A DNA stretch of 64,000 bases from the NCBI RefSeq assembly GCF_001238295.1, contig NZ_LGXZ01000001.1, positions 248,001 to 312,000 of the forward strand, written 5' to 3'. The notes under the pieces were generated by a model. The model was not told where the DNA came from. It made no database searches and saw only the letters and a list, made by a program, of their open reading frames with translations. Shown here one piece after another: positions 1 through 9,050 of this stretch. The stretch comes from Ruegeria sp. 6PALISEP08. GTDB taxonomy: Bacteria > Pseudomonadota > Alphaproteobacteria > Rhodobacterales > Rhodobacteraceae. A program made the translations under genes and the position numbers. The stretch's first letter is position 1. Every line of letters starts with the position of its first letter.

Positions 1-411
1 GACCCGGCTATTGCCGAATTGCCGGGGGTCCGCAGGTCGTTGCGCCCGGCTAAACGCCCGGCACGCAGTCAAGTTTCGCCCAGCGAAGCGTCTGAGGGCG
101 CCATCAACGCCGCCGTCAAGGCTGCGGTTGGGTTGGATGTCGATCCCGATACGCTGACCAAAGGCACACGCCTTGCGCAGCTTGGGGCCTATGACAGTAC
201 TCAGGTGGCCCAGGCCGAGTGGGATCGTCTGAGTGGTCGGTTCGGTGAATATATGGATGGAAAGCAACGCGTTATTCAGAAAACTTCAAGCGGCGGCCGA
301 ACCTTCTATCGCCTGCGCGTTCTGGGTTTCGAAAACCTGAGTGACTCGCGCCAGTTCTGTGCTGCGCTGGTCGCTCAAGGGGCCGATTGCATCCCGGTAG
401 CCGTGCGGTGA
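1..411 (+). CDS. SPOR-domain protein, 3' part
   Basis: The reading frame is open from the first base, so the gene begins upstream of the window and only its last 136 codons are seen. The end of the protein (about the last 75 residues) looks like a SPOR domain, a peptidoglycan-binding fold: it has the typical start 'VQLGAY'-like segment (here AQLGAYDSTQVAQ) and the ending pattern of 'F..ALVAQGADCIPV'. SPOR proteins usually sit in the periplasm and bind denuded glycan strands at the division site. Its stop codon overlaps the GTG start of nagZ by the GTGA arrangement, so the two are probably co-translated. The middle part is low in recognisable features. The domain call is by pattern only. Confidence 0.7.
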   Translation, partial: DPAIAELPGVRRSLRPAKRPARSQVSPSEASEGAINAAVKAAVGLDVDPDTLTKGTRLAQLGAYDSTQVAQAEWDRLSGRFGEYMDGKQRVIQKTSSGGRTFYRLRVLGFENLSDSRQFCAALVAQGADCIPVAVR

Positions 412-1415
412 AATTTGGTGCCACGATCACCGACGCCGAAGGCCTGCGCCTGACGCAGGAGGAAAGAGACCTGTTTCGCCAGATGAACCCGTTTGGGTTC
501 ATCCTGTTTGCCCGCAACATCGAAAGCGCCGATCAGGTGCGTGCCTTGTGCGATGATTTCCGCGAGGCGGTTGGTCGTAATTGCCCTATCACCATTGATC
601 AGGAAGGCGGGCGCGTACAGCGCCTGCGCGCACCTCTGGCCCGCGAATGGCTGCCACCGCTGGATCACGTGACGCGTTCAGGCGATCAGGCCGAGCGGGC
701 CATGTATCTACGCTATCGCCTGATTGCTGACGAACTGTTCAGCTTGGGTATCGACAGCAACTGTGCCCCCATGGTTGATGTGGCGCGGTCGGATACGCAC
801 GCTTTTCTGAAGAACCGGTGCTATGCTTCTGATCCCGATAAGATTTCCCAGATCGGTAAGGCCGTGGCAGAAGGGCACTTGGACGGGGGCGTTCTGCCAG
901 TAATCAAACATATGCCCGGTCATGGTCGTGCTACGCTGGACAGCCACTATGACCTGCCGCATGTTGATCTGCCGATGGACACGTTGGACAGCAGCGATTT
1001 CGCACCCTTCCGCGCCCTGAACGATTTGCCGATGGGAATGACCGCGCATCTGGTATACGATCAGATCGACCCGCAACCAGCTACGATTTCTAAGACCATG
1101 ATGGATGTGATCCGTGAAAAGATCGGGTTCAACGGGCTGATCATGACCGACGATATCGGGATGAAAGCGCTGAGCGGTACGCCGGCCGATGTGTCACGTC
1201 AGGCCATTCAGGCAGGCTGCGATGTTGTTCTGCATTGCAACGGCAGTTTTACGGACCGTGCCGAAGTGATGGAATCCGCCGGAGAGATGACGGATCAGGC
1301 ACAAGCCCGCGCAGTACAGGCGCTGGCAATGCGCAAACCTCCTCAGGAACTTGACATCCCTGCCGCCGAGGCTGAACTATCTGCCCTAATGGGCGGGCAG
1401 GTATATGAACGATAA
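408..1415 (+). CDS. nagZ: Beta-N-acetylhexosaminidase (glycoside hydrolase family 3)
   Basis: NagZ is a cytoplasmic enzyme of peptidoglycan recycling that removes N-acetylglucosamine from GlcNAc-anhydroMurNAc muropeptides. The protein has 335 residues, the usual size for single-domain NagZ. It carries the family motif KHMPGHG at residues 167-173 (KHFPGHG in most members), which holds the catalytic His, and the nucleophile-containing segment MTDDIGM near residue 248. I chose the GTG start at 408 because it overlaps the stop of the SPOR gene (GTGA) and begins just before the conserved domain; an upstream TTG at 387 is possible but less likely. The end overlaps the scpA start by 11 bases. anmK, another recycling gene, lies at 16.5 kb. 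Confidence 0.93.
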   Translation: MKFGATITDAEGLRLTQEERDLFRQMNPFGFILFARNIESADQVRALCDDFREAVGRNCPITIDQEGGRVQRLRAPLAREWLPPLDHVTRSGDQAERAMYLRYRLIADELFSLGIDSNCAPMVDVARSDTHAFLKNRCYASDPDKISQIGKAVAEGHLDGGVLPVIKHMPGHGRATLDSHYDLPHVDLPMDTLDSSDFAPFRALNDLPMGMTAHLVYDQIDPQPATISKTMMDVIREKIGFNGLIMTDDIGMKALSGTPADVSRQAIQAGCDVVLHCNGSFTDRAEVMESAGEMTDQAQARAVQALAMRKPPQELDIPAAEAELSALMGGQVYER

Positions 1416-2199
1416 CCTTTTCAGCGAAGACCCTGTTTCGGTCGCGGATCGTCTTGCGGCCGAAGCGCTGATTGTTGATGTCGACGGGTTCGAAGGTCCG
1501 CTGGATGTTCTGCTGACCCTGTCACGTACGCAAAAGGTTGATCTGAGGAAAATCTCGGTTCTGGCACTTGCGCAGCAGTACCTGACCTTTGTCGAAAAGG
1601 CGCGGGCGCTGAGGATCGAACTGGCCGCCGACTATCTGGTCATGGCGGCCTGGCTGGCCTTCTTGAAATCTCGCTTGCTGCTGCCACCTGATCCCGATGA
1701 CGAAGGGCCGTCGGGCGAGGAACTGGCAGCGCATCTTGCGTTTCAGTTGGAGCGCCTTCAGGCCATGCGCGACGCTGCCGCGCGTTTGATGGCGCGCGAT
1801 CAGTTGGGTCGCGATTTCTTTAGGCGCGGGCAGGGCGAAGATATCACCCGCATCCGAACCGTAACCTATTCCGCCACGCTGCTGGATCTGATGCAGGGCT
1901 ATGCCCGTATCCGCACCCGTGATGAGTTCCGCCCCTTTGTGATGGATCGCGATGCTGTATTCACAATGGAGCAGGCGCTGGAACGGATGCGCCCGTTGAT
2001 CGGGTTTGCCGGCACGTGGACCGACATGGAGACCTATCTGCCTGACGGCTGGGATGCCGACCCAGTACGCCGCAGGTCAGCAACAGCGGCGACCTTTGCG
2101 GCCTCGTTGGAGCTGGTGAAAGAAGGACATATGGAGATGAAGCAGAGCGAGACATTTGCTCCGATCCATCTGCGCAAGAGGACCGAAACACGTGACTGA
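1405..2199 (+). CDS. scpA: Segregation and condensation protein A
   Basis: ScpA is the kleisin subunit of the bacterial SMC condensin complex and links the SMC heads during chromosome segregation. The 264-residue protein starts with the typical ScpA segment (DVDGFEGPLDVLLTLSRTQKVDL, near residues 22-44), followed by the helical 'YLVMAAWLAFLKSRLLLP' block. The C-terminal winged-helix region is present. The ATG at 1405 lies inside the end of nagZ, and the gene ends inside the start of scpB, so translation is probably coupled across nagZ, scpA and scpB. This order is common in Rhodobacteraceae. Confidence 0.95.
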   Translation: MNDNLFSEDPVSVADRLAAEALIVDVDGFEGPLDVLLTLSRTQKVDLRKISVLALAQQYLTFVEKARALRIELAADYLVMAAWLAFLKSRLLLPPDPDDEGPSGEELAAHLAFQLERLQAMRDAAARLMARDQLGRDFFRRGQGEDITRIRTVTYSATLLDLMQGYARIRTRDEFRPFVMDRDAVFTMEQALERMRPLIGFAGTWTDMETYLPDGWDADPVRRRSATAATFAASLELVKEGHMEMKQSETFAPIHLRKRTETRD

Positions 2200-2842
2200 C
2201 GCCCCTGAAGAAACCGGCACACTGTTCGAAGCACCTCCGCTGGCGGAACAAGAGCGTATGGTCGAGGCCGTGTTGTTCGCCAGCTCTGAGCCGGTGACAA
2301 TCGCGGATCTGGAAGCCCGGATGCCCCATGGCAGCGATGCGGCGCAAGCCGTTGAATTGCTTCAAAAACGCTATGAAGGACGCGGCGTGCGTGTGGTGCG
2401 TGTCGGTGATGCCTGGGCCATCCGCACGGCCCCTGATTTGGGTTTTCTGATGCAGAAGGAAACGGTCGAGACCCGCAAGCTCAGCCGCGCCGCGATCGAA
2501 ACGCTGGCCATCGTCGCTTATCATCAGCCCTGCACGCGGGCCGAGATCGAGGAAATCCGGGGCGTGTCGGTTTCACGCGGAACCATCGACCAGTTGCTCG
2601 AGATGGAGTGGATCAAACTGGGCCGCCGCCGCATGACCCCGGGCCGTCCAGTGACCTTTGTGGTTACGCCCGAATTCTTGGACCACTTTGGCTTGGAAAA
2701 TGCGCGTGACTTGCCGGGGCTGAAAGAATTAAGGGCCGCGGGGCTTCTGGAGAACCGGCCTCCACCGGGTGCTATTCCGTTGGGTGAAGGGTCCGAGGAC
2801 GAGGTCGACGAAGACCAGACCGAACTGTTCGAGGAAGAGTGA
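2192..2842 (+). CDS. scpB: Segregation and condensation protein B
   Basis: ScpB dimers bind ScpA and regulate the SMC condensin. The 216-residue protein has the two winged-helix domains of the family, with recognisable segments MVEAVLFASSEPV near the N-terminus and ETLAIVAYHQPCTRAEIEEIRG in the middle, followed by GRPVTFVVTPEFLDHFGL. The start is the GTG at 2192, which has an AGAGGA ribosome-binding sequence about 10 bases upstream inside scpA and overlaps the scpA stop. The C-terminus is acidic (EDEVDEDQTELFEEE), as in relatives. Confidence 0.94.
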   Translation: MTDAPEETGTLFEAPPLAEQERMVEAVLFASSEPVTIADLEARMPHGSDAAQAVELLQKRYEGRGVRVVRVGDAWAIRTAPDLGFLMQKETVETRKLSRAAIETLAIVAYHQPCTRAEIEEIRGVSVSRGTIDQLLEMEWIKLGRRRMTPGRPVTFVVTPEFLDHFGLENARDLPGLKELRAAGLLENRPPPGAIPLGEGSEDEVDEDQTELFEEE

Positions 2843-2907
2843 TCGCGCAGCCCTTTTATTGCCGCATAAACCGCATATCTTTGAGCGAGAAGACACGGAG
2901 TTGAGCG

Positions 2908-3123
2908 ATGAATGCAAACCGGATCATCGATATGATTGTGCGTCAGGTCATGCGCCGTCTGGTCAATAAGGGTGTGAACAAGGGCATCGACATGGCCAGC
3001 CGAACGGGCGACAGATCGGGCACGTCGAAAGGGCCCGGGCAAGTCAGCGCGCCACGCCATGCGCAGAGCCTGAGGCAAGCACAGCGTGTGACCCGGCAAA
3101 TGCGCCGGTTTATGAAGTTTTAA
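2908..3123 (+). CDS. Small basic conserved protein of unknown function
   Basis: A 71-residue, strongly basic protein (many Arg, Lys and Gln) with a GAGTTGAGCG ribosome-binding region before its ATG. The N-terminal half (NRIIDMIVRQVMRRLVNKGVN) could form one amphipathic helix; the tail (RQAQRVTRQMRRFMKF) is a second cationic stretch. I recognise it only as a small protein of the kind seen next to scpB in roseobacters and assign no function. It lies 65 bases after scpB on the same strand and ends four bases before the stop of the convergent dCTP deaminase gene. Confidence 0.6.
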   Translation: MNANRIIDMIVRQVMRRLVNKGVNKGIDMASRTGDRSGTSKGPGQVSAPRHAQSLRQAQRVTRQMRRFMKF

Positions 3124-3126
3124 GGT

Positions 3127-4206
3127 TTAGCTTACAGCTTTGAAGTGCTTCGACAGTTTCAAACCCTGACCCTGATAGTTCGAGGCGATGCCTGCGCCGT
3201 ACAACTGCGTGGGCATTTCGGTCATTTTCTCGTAGACCAGACGCCCGACAACCTGCCCATGCTCCAGCACGAACGGTGCTTCGTGGCAGCGTACCTCAAG
3301 CACACCTCGGGATCCGGCCCCACCGGCAGCGGCATGGCCAAAACCGGGGTCAAAGAACCCGGCATAGTGCACTCGGAATTCACCAACCATCGCCAGATAG
3401 GGTGCCATTTCAGCGGCGTACATTGGTGGAATGTGCACCGCCTCACGGCTGACAAGGATATAGAACGCGCCGGGGTCCAGGATGATGCAGCCATCCTTGG
3501 TGCGCACTTCTTCCCAGTAGTCCTGCGGGTCGTATTCGCCGATACGATCCAGATCGATCACGCCGGTGTGTGGCTTGGCGCGGTAGCCAACCAGATCGGT
3601 ATCGGGAAGTTGCAGATCAACGGAAAAGCCCAAACCGTCCTGAATGACGGCAGGACCATCCACCAGTGGCGACTCGACGTGCAAAGCCGTCAACTCGGCA
3701 TCCGAGAGCACGGCCTGACCCTGACGGAAACGAATCTGGTTCAAGCGCATACCGGGCCGCACCAAAACCGAGAAGGAACGCGGGCAGATTTCCGCATAGA
3801 GCGGTCCCGTATATCCCGCAGGCACCCGGTCAAATTCGGAGCCGCCATCGGTGATGGTCCGGGTCAAAAGGTCCAGCCGCCCGGTCGAGCTTTTGGCATT
3901 TGCCACGGCACTGACATCCTCGGGCAGGGCGAGCGATTCCATCAGGGGCACCAGATAGACGCAGCCTTTTTCCAGAACAGCACCAGCCAAAATATCGATG
4001 CGGTGCATCTCGAACTCGGTTAAACGATCGGCGACGGTCCGCCCTTCGCCTGCAAGAAACGAAGCACGGACTCGGTAAGCGACTGTTCCCAGACGTAAAT
4101 CAAGGCTAGCGGGTTGAATCTGTGCAGACAGAACGTCCGGGCTGGCGGTGATTTCGCTGCGCGCGATCATCGCCTCAATCTGTTGGTTCGGGCAAACACC
4201 TGTCAT
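3127..4206 (-). CDS. dcd: 2'-deoxycytidine 5'-triphosphate deaminase, double-length type
   Basis: The enzyme converts dCTP to dUTP in pyrimidine deoxynucleotide synthesis. At 359 residues it is about twice the length of classical Dcd. It resembles the alphaproteobacterial form in which two dUTPase-like folds are joined: the N-terminal half has QIQPASLDLRLG and ANAKSSTGRLDL, and the C-terminal half repeats similar elements (GFFDPGFG, VLEVRCHEAPFVLEHGQVVGRLVYE). I chose the ATG at 4206 because an AGAGGGG ribosome-binding sequence lies just upstream; an in-frame ATG at 4251 lacks one and would sit almost against the tRNA. The gene follows tRNA-Pro on the same strand. Confidence 0.85.
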   Translation of the reverse strand: MTGVCPNQQIEAMIARSEITASPDVLSAQIQPASLDLRLGTVAYRVRASFLAGEGRTVADRLTEFEMHRIDILAGAVLEKGCVYLVPLMESLALPEDVSAVANAKSSTGRLDLLTRTITDGGSEFDRVPAGYTGPLYAEICPRSFSVLVRPGMRLNQIRFRQGQAVLSDAELTALHVESPLVDGPAVIQDGLGFSVDLQLPDTDLVGYRAKPHTGVIDLDRIGEYDPQDYWEEVRTKDGCIILDPGAFYILVSREAVHIPPMYAAEMAPYLAMVGEFRVHYAGFFDPGFGHAAAGGAGSRGVLEVRCHEAPFVLEHGQVVGRLVYEKMTEMPTQLYGAGIASNYQGQGLKLSKHFKAVS

Positions 4207-4267
4207 CTCGATCCCCTCTGGTGCCAGAGCGGGATCTGGCCTGTGTGCCATAAACGTCGGTGTGATT

Positions 4268-4344
4268 TGGTCGGGCTAGCAGGACTCGAACCTGCGACCT
4301 TCCGTCCCCCAGACGGACGCGCTACCAGGCTGCGCCATAGCCCG
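4268..4344 (-). tRNA. tRNA-Pro (GGG)
   Basis: Read on the minus strand, the sequence folds as a cloverleaf. The acceptor stem is CGGGCTA paired with TAGCCCG, and the D stem is GCGC/GCGC. The anticodon stem TCCGT/ACGGA encloses the loop CTGGGGG with anticodon GGG. The T stem GCAGG/CCTGC has the loop TTCGAGT. A discriminator A and an encoded CCA follow. It lies between the merR-type gene and dcd, both on the same strand. Confidence 0.96.
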
Positions 4345-4405
4345 ACGTTGGGGTGTTCATAAAGATTTTCCCGGCAGGGGCAAGAGGAAAACACTGCCTT
4401 TTTTC

Positions 4406-5011
4406 CTAACCCGCCGCCTGTGTTTCCACACGGTCCAGCCAGTAACGCAGGTCTTTTGCGATCGGCGCGATGCGGCGCAGCAGGTCGTCGTCAAACTCGG
4501 CCCGGTTCCACGCCAAGGATGCGATTCCCCCCATCAAAGGGGCGGTATCAAGTTCAGGTTCCGAATCTGGCTTCTGAATGGCAGATGAGACTGGGTCGAC
4601 CCGAGCTTCTTCTTTCACCGATGGTGCAGAGGGCTCACCCAGATCCATATGGATCTGTTCAGTGGAGGCCGCGGGTTTCGGTTCAAAGAGCACCACGGTG
4701 TCTTCAACAGGTAAAGCCGGGTCAGGGGAGTGTTCGTCCAAAGACGGGGACAGCGATACGACATGTGCCACGCCTTGCTCACGCAGGATGCGCTGAACGC
4801 CTTTGATGGTGATTCCGTCTTCGTGGAGCAGTTTTTTGATCCCGCCCAAAAGTCGCATGTCATTGGGGCGATAATACCGGCGTCCACCCGCGCGTTTGAC
4901 CGGTTTCACCTGCGTGAACCGGCTTTCCCAGAAACGCAGAACATGGGCTTGAACACCAAGCCAATCCGCAACTTCGCTGATGGTGCGAAACGCGTCGGGA
5001 GACTTGCTCAT
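4406..5011 (-). CDS. MerR family transcriptional regulator
   Basis: A 201-residue protein with an N-terminal MerR-type winged helix-turn-helix ([22 protein letters not shown], residues 9-30, then [14 protein letters not shown]). The usual C-terminal coiled coil and effector domain are replaced by an acidic, low-complexity linker and a short conserved tail ([11 protein letters not shown]). It carries no Cys ligands for metal sensing. A MerR gene directly after ihfA is a constant neighbour in alphaproteobacteria, where its target is not generally known. It lies 18 bases downstream of ihfA and is probably in the same transcript. Confidence 0.85.
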   Translation of the reverse strand: MSKSPDAFRTISEVADWLGVQAHVLRFWESRFTQVKPVKRAGGRRYYRPNDMRLLGGIKKLLHEDGITIKGVQRILREQGVAHVVSLSPSLDEHSPDPALPVEDTVVLFEPKPAASTEQIHMDLGEPSAPSVKEEARVDPVSSAIQKPDSEPELDTAPLMGGIASLAWNRAEFDDDLLRRIAPIAKDLRYWLDRVETQAAG

Positions 5012-5029
5012 ATCCGCGAGACCTCGGGG

Positions 5030-5332
5030 TTACTTGCGATTCCCGGCAGCGACGCGATCCTTCATCAGATGCGACGGGCGGAACGTCAGCACGCGGCGCG
5101 GCTGAATCGGGACTTCTTCACCGGTTTTGGGGTTGCGACCAACGCGGGCGGTCTTGTCGCGTACACTGAAGGTGCCGAAGGACGAGATTTTGACCTGCTC
5201 ACCACGAACCAGAGCGTCAGACATGTGGCTCAAGACGCTTTCCACCAGCTGCGCGCTTTCGTTTCGTGACAGTCCAACTTCACGAAAGACGGCTTCGCTC
5301 AGATCCATTCGAGTCAGTGTTTTGTCGCCCAT
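5030..5332 (-). CDS. ihfA: Integration host factor subunit alpha
   Basis: IhfA pairs with IhfB and bends DNA sharply; it acts in recombination, replication and transcription. The 100-residue protein has the HU/IHF fold, with [19 protein letters not shown] at the N-terminus and the DNA-binding arm segment [26 protein letters not shown]. The arm tip carries the Pro of IHF-type proteins, and [16 protein letters not shown] closes the fold. The gene follows fabH by 97 bases and precedes the merR gene. Confidence 0.95.
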   Translation of the reverse strand: MGDKTLTRMDLSEAVFREVGLSRNESAQLVESVLSHMSDALVRGEQVKISSFGTFSVRDKTARVGRNPKTGEEVPIQPRRVLTFRPSHLMKDRVAAGNRK

Positions 5333-5429
5333 GCCATTTCCCCTTGTTGATATCAGAGCATATGGCTATGGCAAATTCGCTGTCAATATCAATGAATTGC
5401 AAGAGGCTGTGTAAGCCGGTTTGCGCCGG

Positions 5430-6401
5430 TTACCAGCGCAGAACCACGGCGCCCCATGCCAGCCCACCACCAATGGCTTCGGTTACGATCAGGTCACCTT
5501 GCTTGATCTGGCCGCGCTGTTTGCCGACTGATAGCGCCAAAGGAATAGACGCAGCCGAGGTGTTACCGTGATCCTGAACCGTGACCACAACACTCTCCAT
5601 CGGCAGGCCCATTTTCTTGGCGGTGCCCTGAATGATCCGTATATTGGCCTGATGCGGAACGATCCAGTCCACATCCGCACTGCTGAGGCCCGCACGATCC
5701 AAAGCCGTTTCCGCAGTTTTCGTAAGTTTTTCAACGGCATGGCGGAACACCTGGTTGCCTTGCATACGTAGGTGCCCAGTGGATTGGGTTGATACGCCCC
5801 CATCCACATAAAGAAGATCCTTGTAACGGCCGTCCGAATTCAGGTCGGTTGCCAGAATGCCGCGATCTGCGGCGGTGCCTTCGCCCTCTTGCGCTTCCAG
5901 CACCAAAGCTCCCGCGCCGTCGCCGAAGAGGACACAGGTGGATCGATCGGTCCAGTCCATGATCCGAGAGAACGTCTCGGCGCCGATCACCAGCACACGC
6001 TTGGCCTGACCGGAAACAATCAGCGCATTTGCGTTGGAAAGTGCAAAAACGAATCCTGCGCAAACCGCCTGAATGTCAAAGGCGAAGCCATTGGTCATGC
6101 CAAGCTGCGCCTGAACCATGGTCGCGGCGGAGGGAAAGGTCAGATCAGCGGTTGAAGTCGCAACAATGATGGCGTCAATATCGTCCGCGCTCAAGCTGGC
6201 GTCTTCCAAAGCGGCCTCTGCCGCCTTTGTCGCCAGATCCGAGGTGGTCTCATCCTCGGCGGCAAAGTGGCGGCGCTCAATGCCCGACCGGGTGCGGATC
6301 CATTCGTCGGTTGTGTCCAGCGTTCTCTCAAACTCGGAATTGGGAACGATGCGTTCCGGCAAATAATGCCCGACACCTACTACAACTGAACGGCCTGCCA
6401 T
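5430..6401 (-). CDS. fabH: 3-oxoacyl-[acyl-carrier-protein] synthase III
   Basis: FabH condenses acetyl-CoA with malonyl-ACP to start type II fatty acid synthesis. The 323-residue protein has the complete catalytic triad at the expected places: Cys114 (AVCAGF), His250 (VPHQAN) and Asn280 (DHGNTSAAS). The C-terminal glycine-rich segment GGGLAWGAVVLRW is typical. It lies 23 bases after plsX on the same strand, in the conserved yceD-rpmF-plsX-fabH order linking phospholipid and fatty acid synthesis. Confidence 0.97.
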   Translation of the reverse strand: MAGRSVVVGVGHYLPERIVPNSEFERTLDTTDEWIRTRSGIERRHFAAEDETTSDLATKAAEAALEDASLSADDIDAIIVATSTADLTFPSAATMVQAQLGMTNGFAFDIQAVCAGFVFALSNANALIVSGQAKRVLVIGAETFSRIMDWTDRSTCVLFGDGAGALVLEAQEGEGTAADRGILATDLNSDGRYKDLLYVDGGVSTQSTGHLRMQGNQVFRHAVEKLTKTAETALDRAGLSSADVDWIVPHQANIRIIQGTAKKMGLPMESVVVTVQDHGNTSAASIPLALSVGKQRGQIKQGDLIVTEAIGGGLAWGAVVLRW

Positions 6402-6424
6402 TTTGGGGTACTGCCTTTTTTTGG

Positions 6425-7513
6425 TTATTTATCGGTCTGCGGCGCTGATTGCGCGGCATCTTGTGCAAGCTGGGCCGTGGATGCAACCCGCGCGGCCAAT
6501 TTTTCGGAAAAGCCCGATTGCGCCAGAGTAAAGGCCAGCTTGATCGCCGCCGATACGCCAGTCGCATCTGCGCCGCCATGGGATTTCACTACGGTGCCGT
6601 TCAGGCCCAGAAACACACCGCCGTTCACGCGCCGCGGGTCGATACGCTTTTTCAAGCGATTCAGCGAGGTGATCGCAAGGATCGATGCCAATCGGGACAA
6701 CGGAGAATACTTGAAGGCCTGGCGCAACAGATCACCGATCAAGCTGGCCGTCCCTTCGCCGGTTTTGATTGCAACATTTCCGGTAAACCCATCCGTGACA
6801 ATGACATCTGCCCTGTCACCGGGAATGTCGCTGCCTTCGACAAAGCCCACAAATTCGAAATTCGCCTGGTCCGCGAATTCCGCGATCATCGCGTGGGCTT
6901 CTTTCAGTTCGGCGCGCCCTTTGTGTTCTTCGGTGCCGACATTCAGCAAGCCGATCCGGGGCCGCTTCAATGCCATGCCGTTGCGCGCGTATGAGGCACC
7001 CATCAGGGCATATTGCAGCAAATCCTTGGAGTCGGCACGGACATCTGCGCCCACGTCAAGCATCACATTGAAGCCTTGTGGGTTGCGTGAAGGCCACAGA
7101 ATCGCGATGGCCGGGCGGTTCACACCCGGCAGTTTGCGCAAGCGCATCATCGACAACGCCATCAGCGCGCCCGTATTGCCGCAGGACACCGCCCCATGCG
7201 CTTCGCCTTGGCGTACAGCCTCAAGCGTGGACCACATCGAGGTTTGCTTACCGTTGCGCACAACCTGGCTGGGCTTGTCCTCCATCGTGACCACATCGGG
7301 GCAATCACGAAAAACGACGCGTCCTTCAAGGACACGCCGTTTGGCGACAAGCTTACGTAAAACCTGTTCGGGCCCGTGCAACAAAAACCCGATATCCGGG
7401 TTCTTGTCGGCTGATTTTGCCAGACCTGCAACAACCACTGCGGGACCTGCGTCCCCGCCCATAGCGTCGACCGAGATGGTGATCCGTCCGGCGTGCGTGG
7501 GCTGTTCAGTCAT
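6425..7513 (-). CDS. plsX: Phosphate acyltransferase
   Basis: PlsX transfers acyl groups from acyl-ACP to phosphate, making acyl-phosphate for glycerolipid synthesis; it is a peripheral membrane enzyme. The protein has the family start ITISVDAMGGDAGPAVVV and the segments EGRVVFRDCPDVVTMEDKPS, SCGNTGALMA and VTDGFTGNVAIKT. The ATG at 7513 gives 362 residues. A TTG at 7531 would add six residues, and I prefer the ATG. It follows rpmF closely and precedes fabH. Confidence 0.95.
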   Translation of the reverse strand: MTEQPTHAGRITISVDAMGGDAGPAVVVAGLAKSADKNPDIGFLLHGPEQVLRKLVAKRRVLEGRVVFRDCPDVVTMEDKPSQVVRNGKQTSMWSTLEAVRQGEAHGAVSCGNTGALMALSMMRLRKLPGVNRPAIAILWPSRNPQGFNVMLDVGADVRADSKDLLQYALMGASYARNGMALKRPRIGLLNVGTEEHKGRAELKEAHAMIAEFADQANFEFVGFVEGSDIPGDRADVIVTDGFTGNVAIKTGEGTASLIGDLLRQAFKYSPLSRLASILAITSLNRLKKRIDPRRVNGGVFLGLNGTVVKSHGGADATGVSAAIKLAFTLAQSGFSEKLAARVASTAQLAQDAAQSAPQTDK

Positions 7514-7537
7514 GCCTCGGTCTGCGCTCAATCAGGC

Positions 7538-7744
7538 TTAGGCTGCGTCTTCGTCCAGATCGATTTCGTCGGCTTGTGCGACGACTTCACGATCATCATA
7601 GTGGCCGCAGGATGCGCAAACGTGGTGCGGGCGCTTCAGCTCGCCACAGTTCGCGCATTCGTTCGGGTTTGCAGCAACCAGAGCGTCGTGTGCGCGGCGG
7701 TTGTTGCGACGCGACTTGGAAACTTTGTTCTGTTGGACGGCCAT
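7538..7744 (-). CDS. rpmF: 50S ribosomal protein L32
   Basis: A 68-residue basic protein with the L32 start [21 protein letters not shown] and a zinc-ribbon: the pairs CANC (36-39) and CASC (about 49-52) are both kept, so this is the zinc-binding C+ form. The C-terminus is acidic (EIDLDEDAA), as in other alphaproteobacteria. It lies between the YceD-family gene (207 bases upstream) and plsX (24 bases downstream). Confidence 0.97.
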   Translation of the reverse strand: MAVQQNKVSKSRRNNRRAHDALVAANPNECANCGELKRPHHVCASCGHYDDREVVAQADEIDLDEDAA

Positions 7745-7950
7745 GGTCTCAACCTTTGTCTACTGTGGGTCAGCAGATTCGCCGCCGACCGGGTTTCATA
7801 CTTCGTTTTATCGTGGTTTGACGCGCGTTTAGGGGACCAGCCCCGCAATGTCCAACCCAAATTTCCGATGAGCGCGCGAAAATACTGCGATTCTCGACAT
7901 GTTCAAGCGATTTTTCTGACCGCCTGCTATGACAGGAAATCAGACTGCTG

Positions 7951-8487
7951 TCACTCGTCTTTTTTCAGCACATCGCGCAATCCTGCCAATCCTGCAAAGG
8001 GCTTGGCATCTTCGTCGGTCATGGGTTTTTTGCCTGGTTCTGTATAGTCTACCTGACCCAGTTCGACGCCGTCCTTGCGCGGATATTGGGGCAGAGCCAG
8101 CGACAGCGCCTCGACCATCACCAAAGCCGGGTCAATCTCGGGGCCCAACTGTTCGGATTCGTCATCTTCGGGAATTTCGAACTCTGGCTCGTCAGGGTTG
8201 GCCCAATCCGCCAGAAACGTCCGTTGCACGGGAATGTCGATTCGTGTGGTTACGGGATCAAGTGTCACGACACAGGGCTGAACAACGGTTGCACCCAGTT
8301 TACCGTTCAGAACCCAGTCACGTTTGCCCTGGGCACGGACCTCTCCGACAAAGCTGAGCTTGCGCAGACCCAGCAGGCCCAGATCCTGCCGAATCCCGTC
8401 AAGAGCCGCAGCAGCAGGGCGCAGATCGAAGGGCGTGGGGGCATTCTGGGGCAGGTCAGCCACACGAAGTGATGTAAGGTTGCTCAT
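7951..8487 (-). CDS. YceD family (DUF177) protein
   Basis: A 178-residue acidic protein of the YceD/DUF177 family, whose genes nearly always precede rpmF and which is linked to 23S rRNA accumulation in other organisms. The diagnostic region is present: VVQPCVVTLDPVTTRIDIPVQRTFL (residues 76-100) and an acidic middle ending in LVMVEALSLALPQYPRKDGVEL. The gene is divergent from the bamE-like gene across 85 bases. It ends 206 bases before rpmF, a gap that may hold a separate rpmF promoter. Confidence 0.88.
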   Translation of the reverse strand: MSNLTSLRVADLPQNAPTPFDLRPAAAALDGIRQDLGLLGLRKLSFVGEVRAQGKRDWVLNGKLGATVVQPCVVTLDPVTTRIDIPVQRTFLADWANPDEPEFEIPEDDESEQLGPEIDPALVMVEALSLALPQYPRKDGVELGQVDYTEPGKKPMTDEDAKPFAGLAGLRDVLKKDE

Positions 8488-8572
8488 TTGTGAGCCTTTC
8501 TATGTGTTGAACCGTGGCAGCGGTTTCTGTAATCGGATAGAAGCCGCAAGAGGCCAAGGCAAGAGGGTGCGC

Positions 8573-9049
8573 ATGTTGAAGGTAGTGAACCGGTTGAAAC
8601 CAGCGACGAAATCGCTTGTGTTTGTTGCCTGTCTGGCTGCGATTGGCGCCTGTACGCCGATCTTCAAGAATCACGGCTATGTACCGCCGGCCGAAGATCT
8701 GGCCGAAATCAAAGTGGGCGTCGACACGCGCGACAGTGTGGAAGAGGCCATCGGCGCGCCGGGTGCGTCAGGTGTCGTGCGGGATTCCGGTTACTATTAC
8801 GTGCGCTCGCGGGTGCGCCATTACGGCCCGAAACGGCCCGAAGTTGTATCGCGCGAACTGGTGGCCATCAGCTTCGACCAGCGTGGTGTCGTCAGCAATA
8901 TCGAACGCTTTGGTCTGGAAGACGGCATCGTGATTCCGCTGGAACGCCGTGTGACCGATTCCAACGTCCAGGACAAAGGCTTCCTGCGTCAGCTGCTTGG
9001 CAATATCGGCAACTTCAACCCGGCCAATATCCCGGGCGTGAACAACTAA
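8573..9049 (+). CDS. bamE: BamE/OmlA-like outer membrane lipoprotein
   Basis: A 158-residue lipoprotein. The N-terminal signal has a hydrophobic core (SLVFVACLAA) and a lipobox ending at the Cys of IGAC, so it is probably anchored in the outer membrane. The mature part carries the SmpA/OmlA fold: DLAEIKVGVDTRDSVEEAIGAPGASG, then YYYVRSRVRHYGPKRPEVV and LVAISFDQRGVVSNIERFGLEDG. BamE helps the Bam complex insert beta-barrel proteins. The start is the ATG at 8573, preceded by AAGAGGG. Its tail beyond about residue 130 is less conserved. Confidence 0.85.
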   Translation: MLKVVNRLKPATKSLVFVACLAAIGACTPIFKNHGYVPPAEDLAEIKVGVDTRDSVEEAIGAPGASGVVRDSGYYYVRSRVRHYGPKRPEVVSRELVAISFDQRGVVSNIERFGLEDGIVIPLERRVTDSNVQDKGFLRQLLGNIGNFNPANIPGVNN

Positions 9050-9050
9050 T